Below, one piece after another: positions 1-42,074 of a stretch of 55,980 nt of DNA. Under the pieces are notes generated by a model. That model was not told the DNA's origin. It worked only from the letters and a program-made list of their open reading frames with translations, and did not search any database. Numbering within the stretch: the first letter of the stretch is position 1; the number at the start of each line of letters is the position of its first letter. The position numbers and the translations under genes were made by a program. Source of the DNA: Halocaridina rubra (lineage: Eukaryota; Arthropoda; Malacostraca; Decapoda; Atyidae); the NCBI GenBank assembly GCA_037179515.1, contig JAXCGZ010002308.1, positions 15,001-70,980 on the forward strand, in the 5' to 3' direction.

Positions 1-2470
1 AAGTGCGGATTCCAAAAGGGGGCTGCACATTCGAGTTTTGGCCTCACATAGGTTACATAAATATTTCTGAACATTTCCTTGTCCATGTGCCTGAAGGCTA
101 CCCTTACATTTGATAAGAATGCATATGCTGCCCTTACTATGCCATTTATATGTATTTCTGGAGACAAATCTGCCTGTATGTTTACTCCTAGATCTCTCTC
201 ACTTTCTGTCTCTTGAAGTTGTACTCCAGCCACCGAGTAGTCAAGCCTGGGCCTTCTTGCACTTGTACCCATTCTCATTACCTTACATTTTGAAGTATTA
301 AATTTCATTAGTCACTTTTCTGACCACTCATGCAGATTATTTAGATCCTCCTGAAGTTCTCTACCATTGTTCTCGTTTTTTACTTTCTTCACAATCTTTG
401 CATCATCTGCAAACATATTCATGAATGAATTTACAGACTCTGGTAGGTCATTTACATATACAAGGAACAAAAGTGGCCCTAAAACTGAACCCTGTGGAAC
501 TCCACTACAAACTCTTCTCCATTCAGACACTGAGAGTCTTACTCTAACCCTCTGTTCCCTTCCTTCTAAGTAAGTTTTTATCCATTCCAAAACATTTCCA
601 CCTATTCTAGCCATTGATTGCAGCTTCCTAATAAGTCTCCCATGTGGAACAGTGTCAAACGCTTTCTGGAAGTCTAGGAATATGCAATCTGCCCAGCCCT
701 CTCTTTCCTGTAAGATTTGGCTTACCTCATCATAAAATTCTAATAAGTTTGTTACTGTTGATCTACCTTCTCTGAAGCCATGTTGCCTCACTGACAAAAA
801 GTTGAAGGATTCCAAGTGAAGAGAGATATGTTTCCTTAGTAGTTTCTCCATAACTTTGCAAACTATGCTGGTCAAGGAAACTGGTCTATAGTTCAGAGCC
901 GTATCCCTCCTTCCCTTTTTGAAGATAGGTATCACATTTGCTTGTTTCCAGCATCTTGGAATCTCCCCCGACTCCAGTGACTCCTTAAATATGATACTTA
1001 GTGCCACTGATATTGTGTTTGCGCATTTTTTAAGCACATGAGGGGATATGTCATCAGGACCTGTAGCTTTATGAACATCTAAATCCATCAGCGCTTTGCA
1101 TACCTCTGTGGCTGTAAGGTTGATGTTCTCTAATACCGGCCCTTGAGCTTCTATCACTGCAATCTGAGGGGGTGGGGTATTTTCTACTGTAAATACTGAC
1201 TGAAACTCCTTGTTCAATTCTTTGCAGATCTCTTCATCCGTCTCAGTGATGCTTCCATCCGCTCTCTTTAGCCTTAAAACCTGTTCTTTTACCTTCAGTT
1301 TTCCTCTGATAAAGCTGTGGAAAAGCTTGGGATTTTCTTTAGACTTCCTGGTGATGTCCCTCTCATAGTCTCTCTCTGCCTCTCTCCTTTTACTTAGGTA
1401 GTCATTTCTTGCTCTTTTGTAGGTTTGCCAGGCATTTATGTTTTTTCTCCTCCTATACCTTTTCCAGCATTTGTCTCTCCACTCCTTAGCTCTTTTACAC
1501 CCATTATCGAACCATTTCTCTCTGGCATGAATTACACCTACTTTGGTGACAGGTATGCAGCAATCTACTATCTTCCCATATTTCTCACAAAAGATGTCAT
1601 ACATTTCTTGTACAGATTTGTTGTAAAATAAGGTTCTCCAGTCAATAACTGCAAAAAGCTCATTCATTTTGATGTAATCTCCTTTCGGATAGTTCCTCCT
1701 CATGTCCTCAGTGCCTCTACTCTCAGGAAGAATATCTTCAATGATATACTCCATCAACAACACACAGTGGTCACTCTTTCCAAATGGTGGTTCATACTCA
1801 ATTTTTTCAATATCCAACACATTATCTGTGAACACTAGATCAAGTAGTGATGGCTCATCCCCACCCCTGGCCCTTGTTGGTTCCATTACATATTGGTGTA
1901 GGAAATTCCCTTGTACGCAATCTAGGAATCTTGCCCCGAATGAGTCCTCACCACTGTGTGGGTCAAGATTTATCCAATCTATCTCTTTATGATTAAAGTC
2001 TCCAATAATCAAAATCCTACATTTTTTCCCCGTGCCATGTTAACAACTGAGTTTATGACTTCAATAGTACCTATATGACTTTCCTCATAAACTTCAAGCC
2101 TATTTTGGTTCCTTGGTGGGTTGTATACAACAGTTATTATAATGCTCTCTGACCCAGTATTTATGCGAGCAACAAGAAATTCCTTGAACTCACTTTCTAT
2201 AGCCAAGTTTATTTCTTCAACTTGAATCCTTTCACTTATGAGCAGTGCTATCCCTCCACCAGTCCTCTCAGATCTTTCAACCCTTAGTATTCTGAAGCCC
2301 TTAGGAAAAACTGTGACACTGTTTATGTCCTCACTCAACTTAGTCTCTGTAATTGCTACTATATCTGCCTTACTGTTGTGAATCCTATCTTTTAATTCTA
2401 CTGCCTTACCAGCTAATCCATCAGCATTTGTGTATAACAATCTTAATGAGGCCCCATCCCCTGATCTTCT
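1..2470 (-). pseudogene. CR1-like LINE copy A, ORF2 (endonuclease + reverse transcriptase), broken
   Basis: Copy A is cut by the window edge at its 3' end; base 1 corresponds to base 20539 of copy B. ORF2 encodes an APE-type endonuclease (LLYTNADGL start, AITETKLSED, GDFNHKEIDW, KSDHCVLL) followed by a reverse transcriptase (NYRPVSLTS, FLDFQKAFDTVPHG, GVPQGSVLGPLLF, MFADDAKI). Compared with the sister copies there is a one-base loss near 2027-2032, which shifts the frame in the endonuclease. A TGG to TGA change near 312-314 truncates the region just after the FADD box. The domain order and motifs fit the CR1/L2 branch of the Jockey group. The copy is non-functional. Confidence 0.85.
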
Positions 2471-3540
2471 GTCATTATCTTCTTTATCTCCCCTTTGTCT
2501 GGAAGAACTCTGTAACGAAAATTTTTCTTCTGTTCTTCATTTCTTTCATCATTTAACCTTCTTGCCTCTTACAACAAGTTTTTGATCTTTCCCATCTCTT
2601 CCTGTGTTCTGTATCGTCTAATGAACACTTCTTTGAATTCTTGAAGGTCTTTTAGACTTTTTTTTCTCAACAATATTTCCCTATATGTTTCCCCTCTCTC
2701 AAAGGTTACTTTTGTTGGTCTCGGCTTTCCTTCCCTCGAATATTTACCTAGTTAGTGTATGTTTACAATATCTATAGGACCACAAACTACTCCAAGCTTT
2801 CTTATCAGGTCTACAACCCTAGCTTTATTTTCTTCAAGTCTCCCCTGCCATGTTGGCTCCTGGGATTCGCTTTTGCCTGAGATTACCACTGTCTTCTCCT
2901 TATCAAGTGCCTGTCTGATGAGTGGGTTTGCCCTTTCCATCACGTCTTTCATTTTTTCGAATACTGTCTCTTTATAGTAAACTGTTTGTATGTTTTCCAG
3001 AGCCACCACCTTTACAGCCTCTTTTACTGCCACATTCCCCTTTAGTGCATCAGCAAAGGAAGTTTTCATGGCATCATTTTCCATATTCAGCTCCTGGAAC
3101 TCTTTTCTGAACTGTTCAATGTTTTCCCTAATCTGGACATTCCAAGCAGCAATCTCGTCTCTCTCAGAAGAGAGCAGTGAACTAACATCTAATTCCTTTA
3201 GGTTGTCATTCAGCTGTTTGTTTTTTTATCTTCTTGTTTAGAAATTCTAGATTCTAGTTGACTCTTTTCCCCTTCCAGCTTCTTTATTCTTTTTTCTAGT
3301 TCCTTTCTCTCCTGCCCTTGTGCTTTATTTGCTTCCTCTAAAGATCTTATTTGCTCTCTGAGTGTTTCATTCTCTTTCATTTCTCCATCCATATTCCGAA
3401 TTTTATCATCAAGGCTTATAACCATTGTCTCTAAATTCTTGATTTTCTGTTTAAGTCTCCTAATGGCTACCCCTCTCCTACCGATCCATGGATGGGAGAG
3501 GTTTGGGACAGAGATGGCGTCATTTTTATGTTCTCCCTCT
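2443..3540 (-). pseudogene. CR1-like LINE copy A, ORF1 (coiled coil + RRM-like), broken
   Basis: This copy keeps more 5' sequence than copy C: the frame is open back to a stop near 3540 and includes HPWIGRRGVAIRRLKQK before the coiled coil. The heptad-rich coiled coil (Glu/Lys/Leu) is followed by an RRM-like domain (VVISG..., LIRKLGVV). Lesions relative to copy C are two extra T in a poly-T run near 3221 (frameshift), an in-frame loss of one Val codon near 2943, and a CAA to TAA stop near 2752. ORF1 proteins of this type bind element RNA. The 5' end of the element could not be placed exactly. Confidence 0.75.
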
Positions 3541-4500
<960 letters not shown>

Positions 4501-4504
<4 letters not shown>

Positions 4505-5189
4505 ACTTGGCTGTTTGCTGTGTGTGCATTCAAAAAATTGCACCAACACCATATTCCTTGTTGTAGAAAAGTAAGAATACCTCACTCGTATTCCCTATGT
4601 ATTGTACTAGCCTGCTAAAAAGGATAAGAGGTTGAAAAGGTTGGTCATCCCTGCCTCCATGAATTAGATGAGGAAATAAATACAAGTAAACTAATTAGTG
4701 TTTTGTTTTCATATTAATCACTTATAGGTACGGAGAATTACAATATATCACTAATATTGCACATATTGGGGTATCCTTCTAAACAAGTGTAACATAGGGT
4801 GGTACTTAAAGTCTTATATAATGTTTGCTATTCTGCCTGTCATATATCGATAACAATTCATTTTAAATGGTGCTGACTATTCTTCAAGCATCTGAATAAG
4901 TGGCACTGATGCAAAGCAGCAAAATGATACTGACTTTACTTGAAAATTCGTACATTACCAGTTCTGGCATACCTTCCACCAGATGAAGGCTTTCATGTTT
5001 CCAACAAACTGCAAGTCTAAGGTACCTCAAGCTGATCCTGTCACAGACGTGTATATATAATGATAGAGCCTGTCAACATAAAAGACGAGCTCCCTGTCTC
5101 CTTGTCAGCCAGTGAAATATGTATGATTGAAGAACAGAAGAAATACCAAACACAAATAATGCCTAGGAATGATGGCATAACATCATGCA
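4501..5189. other. Unrecognised intergenic DNA
   Basis: No coding frame, RNA gene or repeat was recognised in this stretch. Confidence 0.4.
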
Positions 5190-5345
5190 ATGTTGTATGC
5201 CATTTTATGAGTCACATTCGAATGGGGGTGAACTAAAGAGAGGTTGTAGGTGGGAATTAACTGGAAGCCCTTTCTATCGCCCCGCAGTAGACTCCATCAC
5301 AGGGCTGTCGCTTCCCGAGTTGAATGCTCTAACTACGTCATTACC
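5190..5345 (-). repeat. tRNA-headed SINE, diverged copy
   Basis: On the minus strand a head with GTAGTTAGAGCATTC is followed by a body (GGAGTCTACTGCGGGGC, TTCCAGTTAATTCCCA). It matches the family members at 55780-55935 and 37610-37770. Pol III A-box-like text is present; the B box is weak. Confidence 0.6.
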
Positions 5346-5439
5346 ATGATCCCCATAAACTTATGTAACGCAAGAGTATTTTATTCCATCTACACATCGG
5401 GAATATCTTGAACTATAGTTGAAGAGAGCAGGCACTCAC

Positions 5440-5479
5440 CAGCGTCACCATCAATCAGATGCACAACATCCAGCACTAC
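5440..5479 (-). CDS. Possible 40-nt internal exon of an unidentified gene
   Basis: On the minus strand a good acceptor (TTTGTTTTAG) and donor (GTGAGTGC) bracket 40 nt. Only one frame is open, reading VVLDVVHLIDGDA. It lies 3' of the neugrin-like gene on the same strand, and no partner exon was found. This could be chance. Confidence 0.22.
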
Positions 5480-6787
5480 CTAAAACAAATATTATTAGGA
5501 TTGGACAAGCAGAGTAACAATCTTTGTACAAGTCTAGAGGTTTTTCTGTCTGTTATACTTTTATGTGGGATAACCTACAATTTGCAATTTAAGGGATATA
5601 AATATAGATATAAAAATATACATCTCATAATTGGTTAAGTACTATTATTGGATAACAGAATGACCAAAAAGTGAAACGTTTTATTACTTTTTCTTTTCTG
5701 TACCTACACAGTAACTGTATTTGTATTACTTTATATTAATAGTCTTTTCATGCATCAAATGTCCTCGAGACTTAGGAGGGAGGGACAAGTAATCTCGAGG
5801 CTGTTGTCGAAGGCCAATTAGCCTGGGAAAACTGTTCCGTTACCATACAGTATAACTGAACGGTCCTCTAAATGACTAAATAAACATGGTGTAAAATAAT
5901 TAATAATGATATTCTGTATACACATTAGAGTTATCCCAATTACTGAACATGTTTGAGAAACAATTTTCATTTCCATGAAATGAAAATAATGCACTTTGCA
6001 ATTGGGTGTTTATTACTATATGTTCAAGTTTGATATATAGGGATGAGTAAAGACCGTCACTGGAGGCATTTTCTTTGTTCAGCTAAATGTAGCTCCAATT
6101 TCAGATGGAAAACTCATCCACCCTGAGAATTAGGAATGAGAATCACAGTGCAGTTGGGGCCCAAAAACTTTGCGAGATATGTTGTAAAGGACATCAATAC
6201 TGCCCTCTGTCAAGCTTCATGGCAGTGAGACCTTGCCTGATGTCAGTACTTGGAAAAGTTTTATATTTTTTACTTCCCTTTTCAAAGTAGAGTTGTAGAG
6301 TACCCCATGTTGACCCAATCTGATTTTAACCACAGGTCATGAAAGCATAGCCCTCATCTCTATGAAAATAAAATAATTATATTCCTTAATGTAATATTTC
6401 CAAGTAACTGTGCTTTCTGACATACTCTCTTTGACTTGTACAATTTCGTGTCAGATTCACAGTCATTTCATGATGGAGAAGGGGCAAGAGGAACGAGCGT
6501 ACCAATCATGACTGAAAAATTATACTGAATACTAATTTTTAAGCTTCAAGTATCCTATTTTGATATTCATCTGCAATACGGACAAGCATGTGCATATTAC
6601 TTACATACGTATTATTATATTAGAAATACATACTTTATGCTGGGAGAATAAAATACTAATATACAAAATTTACAATAAGAAAAGATATCAGGATGATATG
6701 AATAATAAAGGTCCAATTGCATTGACAAAAAATATGTACATTATATTGTTTTATACAGAAATGAGTTAATAGATATTAATTTAAATA
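5480..6787. other. Unrecognised AT-rich intergenic DNA
   Basis: No gene or known repeat was recognised. Short ORFs (for example 6105-6290) lack family features. Confidence 0.4.
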
Positions 6788-7113
6788 CAGTGTTCCCCCC
6801 CTGTATCGCGTTCTCACTGTATCGCGATTTTTTTTTTGATAAATTATTTTATTTTATGGGCATATGCAAAAATATTAAAATATTGAAAAAAATATAAATT
6901 TTCAGTATTTTCATTTTTTTATTGAAAATGTAAATTTACGTTGCTTGCTATTATTTATAATGTAAAGGGTGTATTTTTAACAGTGCAGGGAGGGTTTATA
7001 CAGTACGTAAACGTAAAAATAATTGTAAAATACCTATGTACATGAGTATGTCATGTAATTACCACTTCATTCACCGTAATTTTATCTATCACTTTCTTAT
7101 AAATTTACGTTGC

Positions 7114-7128
<15 letters not shown>

Positions 7129-7171
<43 letters not shown>
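7129..7171. repeat. (AT)n microsatellite
   Basis: Follows a 17-base poly-A run and precedes the SINE insertion. Confidence 0.95.
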
Positions 7172-7175
<4 letters not shown>

Positions 7176-7189
7176 ATCAAAGAATAGCC

Positions 7190-7396
7190 TCACCGTATTC
7201 CCTGCGTGTCGTAAAAGGCGACTAAAAGTGGACGGGGCGGGGGGACTAGGAATCCCCCCCCTTGTATCAACCTCCTGCGAGACATCAAGGAAGAGGGGGA
7301 GTAGAGGGGAGAATAACTTCTCCCCAAATTTGTTTTCCTTTCTTGATGTCGGCTACCCCCCAATTAAAGGGGGAAACAGCCAAGGTATATGTATGT
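7190..7396 (+). repeat. SINE-like repeat with LINE-type tail
   Basis: It begins CCGTATTCCCTGCGTGTCG, continues GGCGACTAAAAG and GGGGACTAGGAATCC, and ends GCCAAGGTATATGTATG. The head recurs at 14662 and 15100. The tail recurs at 27140-27205 and resembles the 3' end of the RTE-like LINE at 53290. Confidence 0.6.
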
Positions 7397-8287
7397 ATGC
7401 TGTTATTTATGAAGTAAAGGGTGGTTTGTTAACAGTACAGGGAGGGTTTATACAGTGTAAACGTAAAAATAATTGTAAAATACCTATGTACATGAGCATG
7501 TCATGTAATTACCACTTCATTCACCGTAATTTTATCTACCACTTTCATGTAAATTTACGTTGCTTGCTGTTATTTATAAAGTAAAGGGTGTTTCTTTAAC
7601 AGTGCAGGGAGGGTTTATACAGTATGTAAACGTAAAAATAATTGTAAAATACCTATGTACATGAGTATGTCAGGTAATTACCACTTCATTCACCGTAATT
7701 TTATCTATCACTTTCATGTAAATTTACGTTGCTTGCTGTTATTTATAAAGTAAACGGTGTTTTTTTAACAGTGCAGGGAGGGATCATACAGTAAGTAAAC
7801 GTAAAAAAAAATAATTGTAAAATACCTATGTACATGAGTATGTCATGTAATTACCACTTCATTCACCGTAATTTTATCTATCACTTTCTTATAAATTTAC
7901 GTTGCATGCTGTTATTTATGAAGTAAAGGGTGGTTTGTTAACAGTACTGGGAGGGGTTATACAGTGTAAACGTAAAAATAAATTAAAATATCTATGTACA
8001 TATAGGCTGATCCTACTCTGCGGTTTTCCTGGTTCGCGCCGGGTCCCGGAACCGAACTACCGCGATAAGGGGGGGAACACTGTGCTGTATTTCTAAACTA
8101 TGATTTTTTATCTTTTTTTTTATATTTTGATAAGCAATATACTCTTCATAATTTATTATTGAAAGTTTTTTCCAGTAGTATTTTTGTCAGGTATCCTGCA
8201 AGCTTCAATGCACTATTTTAAACTAGAGATTAATATGAAATGGAGGCATTCGACGATAACATCTGTACTAATTTCTGTCAGGATTTA

Positions 8288-8440
8288 GAGGGCTGCAGTA
8301 AGTCAGTGGTAGAGTGTGCAAATCAGTATGCAGTTAATGTATTCAATCCCACTGCGGGGCATTAGACAGGGGATCAAGCATTAACCTCCCAGTTCCAACA
8401 TATCCGTGACCCCCTCATTCAAATGGGTACTATTTGTAAC
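8288..8440 (+). repeat. tRNA-headed SINE
   Basis: The head CAGTGGTAGAGTGTGCAAA is followed by TTCAATCCCACTGCGGGGC and the body GGGATCAAGCATTAACC, then TCCGTGACCCC. It belongs to the same family as 12474, 37610 and 55780. Confidence 0.65.
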
Positions 8441-8729
8441 ACATAAACTGAAACATTTTTTATAATTGTCACGATGTTGGATATTTGAGAAAAACACTGA
8501 TGAATACCTTTAAATAGCAAATTAAAAGAAGTATGCCTCTCACCAAAGTATCTAAATATTTAAAATCATTTAACTTAATATTTAGTAGGATATGGCAAGT
8601 TGGACATTTATATATTAAACCATAGCACACAGACATGGAACTTTCGGTAAAATGCTTTTATTACTAAAATAACAGGCACATAACTGGTAACTACATAATA
8701 ATATGATATAATATAAAAAAAAAATTTTC

Positions 8730-8990
8730 ATGCAAGTCTTTAATATATGTGTACTACACTCATGAGATATTCTTATCTGCCATAACTTCCTCTAACGTCT
8801 GTATTTTCTCTGTTTCTTTTTTCCTATTACCTGTTCTTCTTGCAACTTTTTCTATGCGTGCACACCTTTGTCTGTGCTCTTTACAGATATTTTTGCATAG
8901 CTGATCTCATATTCAGGTACCCAAGCAGTAATAAAAGAAGTATCGACTTTTGGTAGATTTTCTTCATACATTTAAAAAAGCTTTTGTTTT
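8730..8990 (-). pseudogene. Decayed tandem duplicate of the neugrin-like terminal exon
   Basis: This segment repeats about 260 bp of exon 6 and its 3' flank (offset 263 bp between the two TGA codons at 8762-8760 and 9025-9023). Matching pieces include the C-terminus (RTGNRKKETEKIQTLEE then VMADKNIS, against RTGKRKREAKKMMTLDE and FMAEKDIS) and an upstream piece with DTSFITAWVPEYE against DASIITSGVPNYE. A frame change between the two pieces, with a stop (TAG) in the upstream frame, breaks it. It may be a dead copy or may still act as 3' UTR; use as an alternative last exon cannot be excluded. Confidence 0.65.
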
Positions 8991-9022
8991 TTATGAAAGT
9001 CTTTAATATATATTAAATGCTC

Positions 9023-37418
<28,396 letters not shown>

Positions 37419-37609
37419 CTAAAATATTAAAATACTAATGTGAGCACATTTATCACTATAAGCATGAAATACTGTAACCTGATATTATTCCAGAGAAAGA
37501 CACGTCAAAATTTTTTGTTTTTTTTATTGATTTTGTATTAGTAAAACAGGATACACAAAATACTTCAGAAATGTGTGCATTTGTAACTGCACCATTTTAT
37601 GTGACATAA

Positions 37610-37770
37610 ACCGTTCCCATTCAAATGGGGACGGGTACAGACATGCTGGAGCCGGGGAATGAAGGCTGGATGCCTATTATAACCCCCTGCAGTAGGACTG
37701 ATACCGGGTTAGTTGCCTCCTGCTTTGCACACTCTACCACTGAGCTCTCATGGCCTCCTTATATACAATA
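37610..37770 (-). repeat. tRNA-headed SINE, well preserved
   Basis: The minus strand starts GGAGGCCATGAGAGCTCAGT, GGTAGAGTGTGCAAAGCAGG and GGTATCAGTCCTACTGCAGG, and ends CATGTCTGTACCCGTCCCC. A box present. Confidence 0.72.
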
Positions 37771-38636
37771 GGGGGAGCACCCATCTGCTCAGGTTTGTGT
37801 CTTAGCTCTGACTGACTTACACTCTCCTATGTGCTATACTCTGTACTTATGCACAAAGCTCTGGTGGGTGTGCTGTCACTGTGATGGTGTTATCACCAAA
37901 TAACTATTAATTAAATACTTTCTGCATCATACTCCCAGTATACAGGGATACGAAAATTACACTGTCATTATGTTTATGAATGTGAGATGATAATCATATT
38001 TTCTAATGAAGAGAAATAGCTACAACCAAAACAGTATACACCCACAAACTTGACATTACTAGAAAAACCTAACCCATCACAAGTTATATGTAAGCTACAA
38101 GCAGAGAGTTGGGTTATGTTCGGTTCAATTGTCTTCTAATTGAATAATGATGCAAAAAAATATTTGCAGTTAATTAACATTTTTAATATTTAGTTACTAA
38201 TGGCACAAATTGTGTTTACATTCTAAAGCTCAAAAGCATTAGTTTGCTGAGTGATCAACAGGTATTGCTCAAATTTCACGAAAATATATAATTTCAGCTT
38301 TAAAAATAGAAAAATCTTAAATATTAATTATTTTCACATAGCTAAGTGCCATTATTTGTAAAAGATGACTAACCTCTACCATTCCTCCATCCCAACCAGC
38401 TGCTTTCAATGTAATAAAATTCAATCGAAAACCTTATAAACCTAAATTACTATATCCTGATCTAACCCTGCTATGCATGCAGGTATAAACTATACAGTAC
38501 TTAGAAATGGAGTACAGACAATTGCCTTTATGGTCAAGTTGTGGTAGTCATTGTTATTGGTTTACACAGTCACATGTCAGAGTAGTGAGTTAAGTTGAGC
38601 CTTTAGTCCGGCTTTAAGTTAAATATTAAAGCACTT
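37771..38636. other. Unrecognised AT-rich DNA upstream of the neugrin-like gene
   Basis: No gene, repeat family or clear promoter motif was recognised. It would include the promoter region if no distant 5' UTR exon exists. Confidence 0.35.
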
Positions 38637-39177
38637 TATGTAACTACCTAATTGTGTTTATGGGAAAGAGCTCTATGCTCGAAACTCCCTGTCTCCTGGC
38701 TGGTTCCGTTTTATATTCAATGACAATTATTATATTTTTCAGTAAAACTATGAACTGATTTAACATTAACTACCTCCTCGCTTAGCGAATTTCAATTATC
38801 AACTACTCTTACACTGAAGAGGTCATTCTTTTCATGCTGCAAAAAGGTTTTCTTACGAAGCTTCAGTCTATAACCATTTGTTTTAGAGTCAGCCATATCC
38901 AAATATCGATCTCTGTCCACTCAGTCAAAACCATGGAGGAATTAAAAAACCGTCACCATATATCCCTCACATTTAGCTTCTAGTGATGGTAAAATCTTAT
39001 TCGTTCAACCTTTCCTCATAAATTATATTGCGTATTTCTGTCTCCAGTTTCGTGGAATGTCTTTGAACTTTTTCAAATTTATTCGTATGCTTTTTCAGCT
39101 GCGGATTCCAAAAAGTGGCTGTATATTCACGCTTTTGCCTCACACAAGCTATATACATATTTCTGAATATTTCCTTG
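38637..39177 (-). mobile_element. Old CR1 copy G, left part
   Basis: A diverged CR1 3' end that aligns base by base with copy C but with many substitutions and small indels, including TAACTACCTAATTGTG at its tail. It stops at ATTTCCTTG, where the younger copy C begins. The other half of G resumes at 43040. Confidence 0.8.
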
Positions 39178-39268
39178 TGATTACCTAATTGTGATTACCT
39201 AATTGTGTTTACGGGAAAGAGCCCAAAGCTCGTATCTTCCCGTCTCCTCATCGGTTCCATTTTTAGAC

Positions 39269-42072
39269 TTAGTGATACTTATCATACCTGTCCTTAAAAC
39301 TATGGATTGAGATAGCATTAACTACCTCCTCGCTTAGCCAATTCCAATTATCAACTACTCTTACACTGAAAAAGTATTTCCTTACATCCTGCAAACAAGT
39401 TTTCTTACGAAGCTTCAAACTATGACCTCTAGTTCTAGAGCCAGCCATATCGAAATATCGATCCCTATCCACTCTATCATAACCATGAAGGAATTTAAAG
39501 ACTGTCACCATATCCCCCCTTACTCTTCTAGCTTCGAGTGATGGCAAGTCTAATTCCCTCAGCCTCTCATCATAACCGAGATTGCGTATTTCTGGCACCA
39601 GTTTTGTGGCATGTCTTTGAACTTTTTCAAGCTTAGCTATGTGCTTTTTCAAGTGTGGATTCCAAAAGGGGGCTGCATATTCGAGTTTTGGCCTCACATA
39701 GGTTACATAAATATTTCTGAACATTTCCTTGTCCATGTGCCTGAAGGCTACCCTTACATTTGATAAGAATGCATATGCTGCCCTTACTACGCCATTTATA
39801 TGTATTTCTGGAGACAAATCTGCCAGTATGTTTACTTCTAGATCTCTCTCATTTTCTGTCTCTTGAGGTTGTACTCCAGCCACCGAGTAGTCAAGCTTGG
39901 GCCTTCTTGCACTTGTACCCATTCTCATTACCTTACATTTTGAGGTATTGAATTTCATTAGCCACTTTTCTGACCACTCATGCAGATTATTTAGATCCTC
40001 CTGAAGTTCTCTACCATTGTTCTCGTTTTTTACTTTCTTCACAATCTTTGCATCATCTGCAAACATATTCATGAATGAATTTACAGACTCTGGTAGGTCA
40101 TTTACATATACAAGGAACAAAAGTGGCCCTAAAACTGAACCCTGTGGAACTCCACTACTAACTCTTCTCCATTCAGACACTGAGTGTCTTACTCTAACCC
40201 TCTGTTCCCTTCCTTCTAAGTAAGTTTTTATCCATTCCAAGACATTTCCACCTATTCTAGCCATTGATTGCAGCTTCCTAATAAGTCTCCCATGTGGAAC
40301 AGTGTCAAACGCTTTCTGGAAGTCTAGGAATATGCAATCTGCCCAGCCCTCTCTTTCCTGTAAGATTTGGCTTACCTCATCATAAAATTCTAATAAGTTT
40401 GTTACTGTTGATCTTCCTTCTCTGAAGCCATGTTGCCTCACTGACAAAAAGTTGAAGGATTCCAAGTGAAGAGAGATATGTTTCCTTAGTAGTTTCTCCA
40501 TAAGTTTGCAAACTATGCTGGTCAAGGAAACTGGTCTATAATTCAGAGCCGTATCCCTCCTTCCCTTTTTGAAGATAGGAATCAGATTTGCTTGTTTCCA
40601 GCATCTTGGAATCTCCCCCGACTCCAGTGACTCCTTAAATATGATACTTAGTGCCACTGATATTGTGTTTGCGCATTTTTTAAGCACATGAGGGGATATG
40701 TCATCAGGACCTGTAGCTTTATGAACATCTAAATCCATCAGCACTTTGCATACCTCTGTGGCTGTAAGGTTGATGTTCTCTAATACCGGCCCTTGAGCTT
40801 CTATCACTGCAATCTGAGGGGGTGGGGTATTTTCTACTGTAAATACTGACTGAAACTCCTTGTTCAATTCTTTGCAGATCTCTTCGTCCGTCTCAGTGAT
40901 GCTTCCATCCGCTCTCTTTAGCCTTAAAACCTGTTCTTTTACCTTCAGTTTTCCTCTGATAAAGCTGTGGAAAAGCTTGGGATTTTCTTTAGCCTTCCTG
41001 GTGATGTCCCTCTCATAATCTCTCTCTGCCTCTCTCCTTTTACTTAGGTAGTCATTTCTTGCTCTTTTGTAGGTTTGCCAGGCATTTATGTTTTTTCTCC
41101 TCCTATACCTTTTCCAGCATTTGTATCTCCACTCCTTAGCTCTTTTACACCCATTATTGAACCATTTCTCTCTGGCATGAATTACACCTACTTTGGTGAC
41201 AGGTATGCAGCAATCTACTATCTTCCCATATTTCTCACAAAAGATGTCATACATTTCTTGTACAGATTTGTTGTAAAATAAGGTTCTCCAGTCAATAACT
41301 GCAAAAAGCTCATTCATTTTGATGTAATCTCCTTTCGGATAGTTCCTCCTCATGTCCTCAGTGCCTCTACTCTCAGGAAGAATGTCAACAACACACAGTG
41401 GTCACTCTTTCCAATTGGTGGTTCATACTCAATATTTTCAATATCCAACACATTATCTGTGAACACTAGATCAAGTAGTGATGGCTCATCCCCACCCCTG
41501 GCTCTTGTTGGTTTCATTACATGTTGGTGTAGGAAATTCCCTTGTACGCAATCTAGGAATCTTGCCCCAAATGAGTCCTCACCACTGTGTGGGTCAAGAT
41601 TTATCCAATCTATCTCTTTATGATTAAAGTCTCCCATAATCAAAATCCTACATTTTTTCTCCCGCGCCATGTTAACAACTGAGTTTATGACTTCAATCGT
41701 ACCTATATGACTTTCCTCATAAATTTCAAGCCTATTTTGGTTCCTTGGTGGGTTGTATACAACAGTTATTATAATGCTCTCTGACCCAGTATTTATGCGA
41801 GCAACAAGAAATTCCCTGAACTCACTTTCTATAGCCAAGTTTATTTCTTCAACTTGAATCCTCTCACTTATGAGCAGTGCTATCCCTCCACCAGTCCTCT
41901 CAGATCTTTCGACCCTTAGTATTCTGAAGCCCTTAGGAAAAACTGTGACACTGTTTATGTCCTCACTCAACTTAGTCTCTGTAATTGCTACTATATCTGC
42001 CTTACTGTTGTGAATCCTATCTTTTAATTCTACTGCCTTACCAGCTAATCCATCAGCATTTGTGTATAACAA
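39269..42072 (-). pseudogene. CR1-like ORF2 (EN-RT), copy C, 19-bp deletion
   Basis: The endonuclease part is 42072-41350, and the RT plus C-terminal part is 41353-39269 (694 residues open). The 19-bp deletion near 41384, between short GTC/ATC homologies, removes part of the endonuclease end and shifts the frame. All RT motifs including MFADDAKI are intact. The ORF2 frame is open upstream of 42072 into ORF1 (-1 relative frame), reading RRSGDGASLRLLYTN. Translation of ORF2 by reinitiation or frameshift at the ORF1 end is a plausible inference. Confidence 0.85.
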
Positions 42073-42074
42073 TC

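Larger units (their letters stand above)
6930..7990 (-). repeat. 160-bp subterminal repeat, about six copies
   Basis: Each unit contains ACGTTGC, TTATTTATAA(T/A)GTAAAGGGTG, CAGTGCAGGGAGGG, CAGTACGTAAACG and TTCACCGTAATTTTATC in the plus-strand view. This is the reverse complement of the array at 27310-31575. Confidence 0.8.
6788..8082. mobile_element. Tigger-type nonautonomous element 1 with internal 160-bp repeats
   Basis: The ends are inverted (CAGTGTTCCCCCC... at 6788; ...GGGGGAACACTG ending 8082) and flanked by TA on the left and TG on the right. The subterminal motifs TATCGCG and TTCGGTTCCGGGACC (inverse strand) are shared with the elements at 18698, 27214 and 31816. Inside are about six copies of the same 160-165 bp repeat found in the large array at 27.3-31.6 kb, in the opposite orientation. 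A polyA/(AT)n block and a SINE (7113-7396) are inserted in one unit. There is no transposase. Confidence 0.75.

Noticed and set aside
1702..1992. Plus-strand ORFs of 60-100 residues within the CR1 copies (also 367, 1425, 20648, 22238, 41075 and others)
   Set aside because: Antisense shadows of the conserved minus-strand ORF2; they recur in each copy for that reason.
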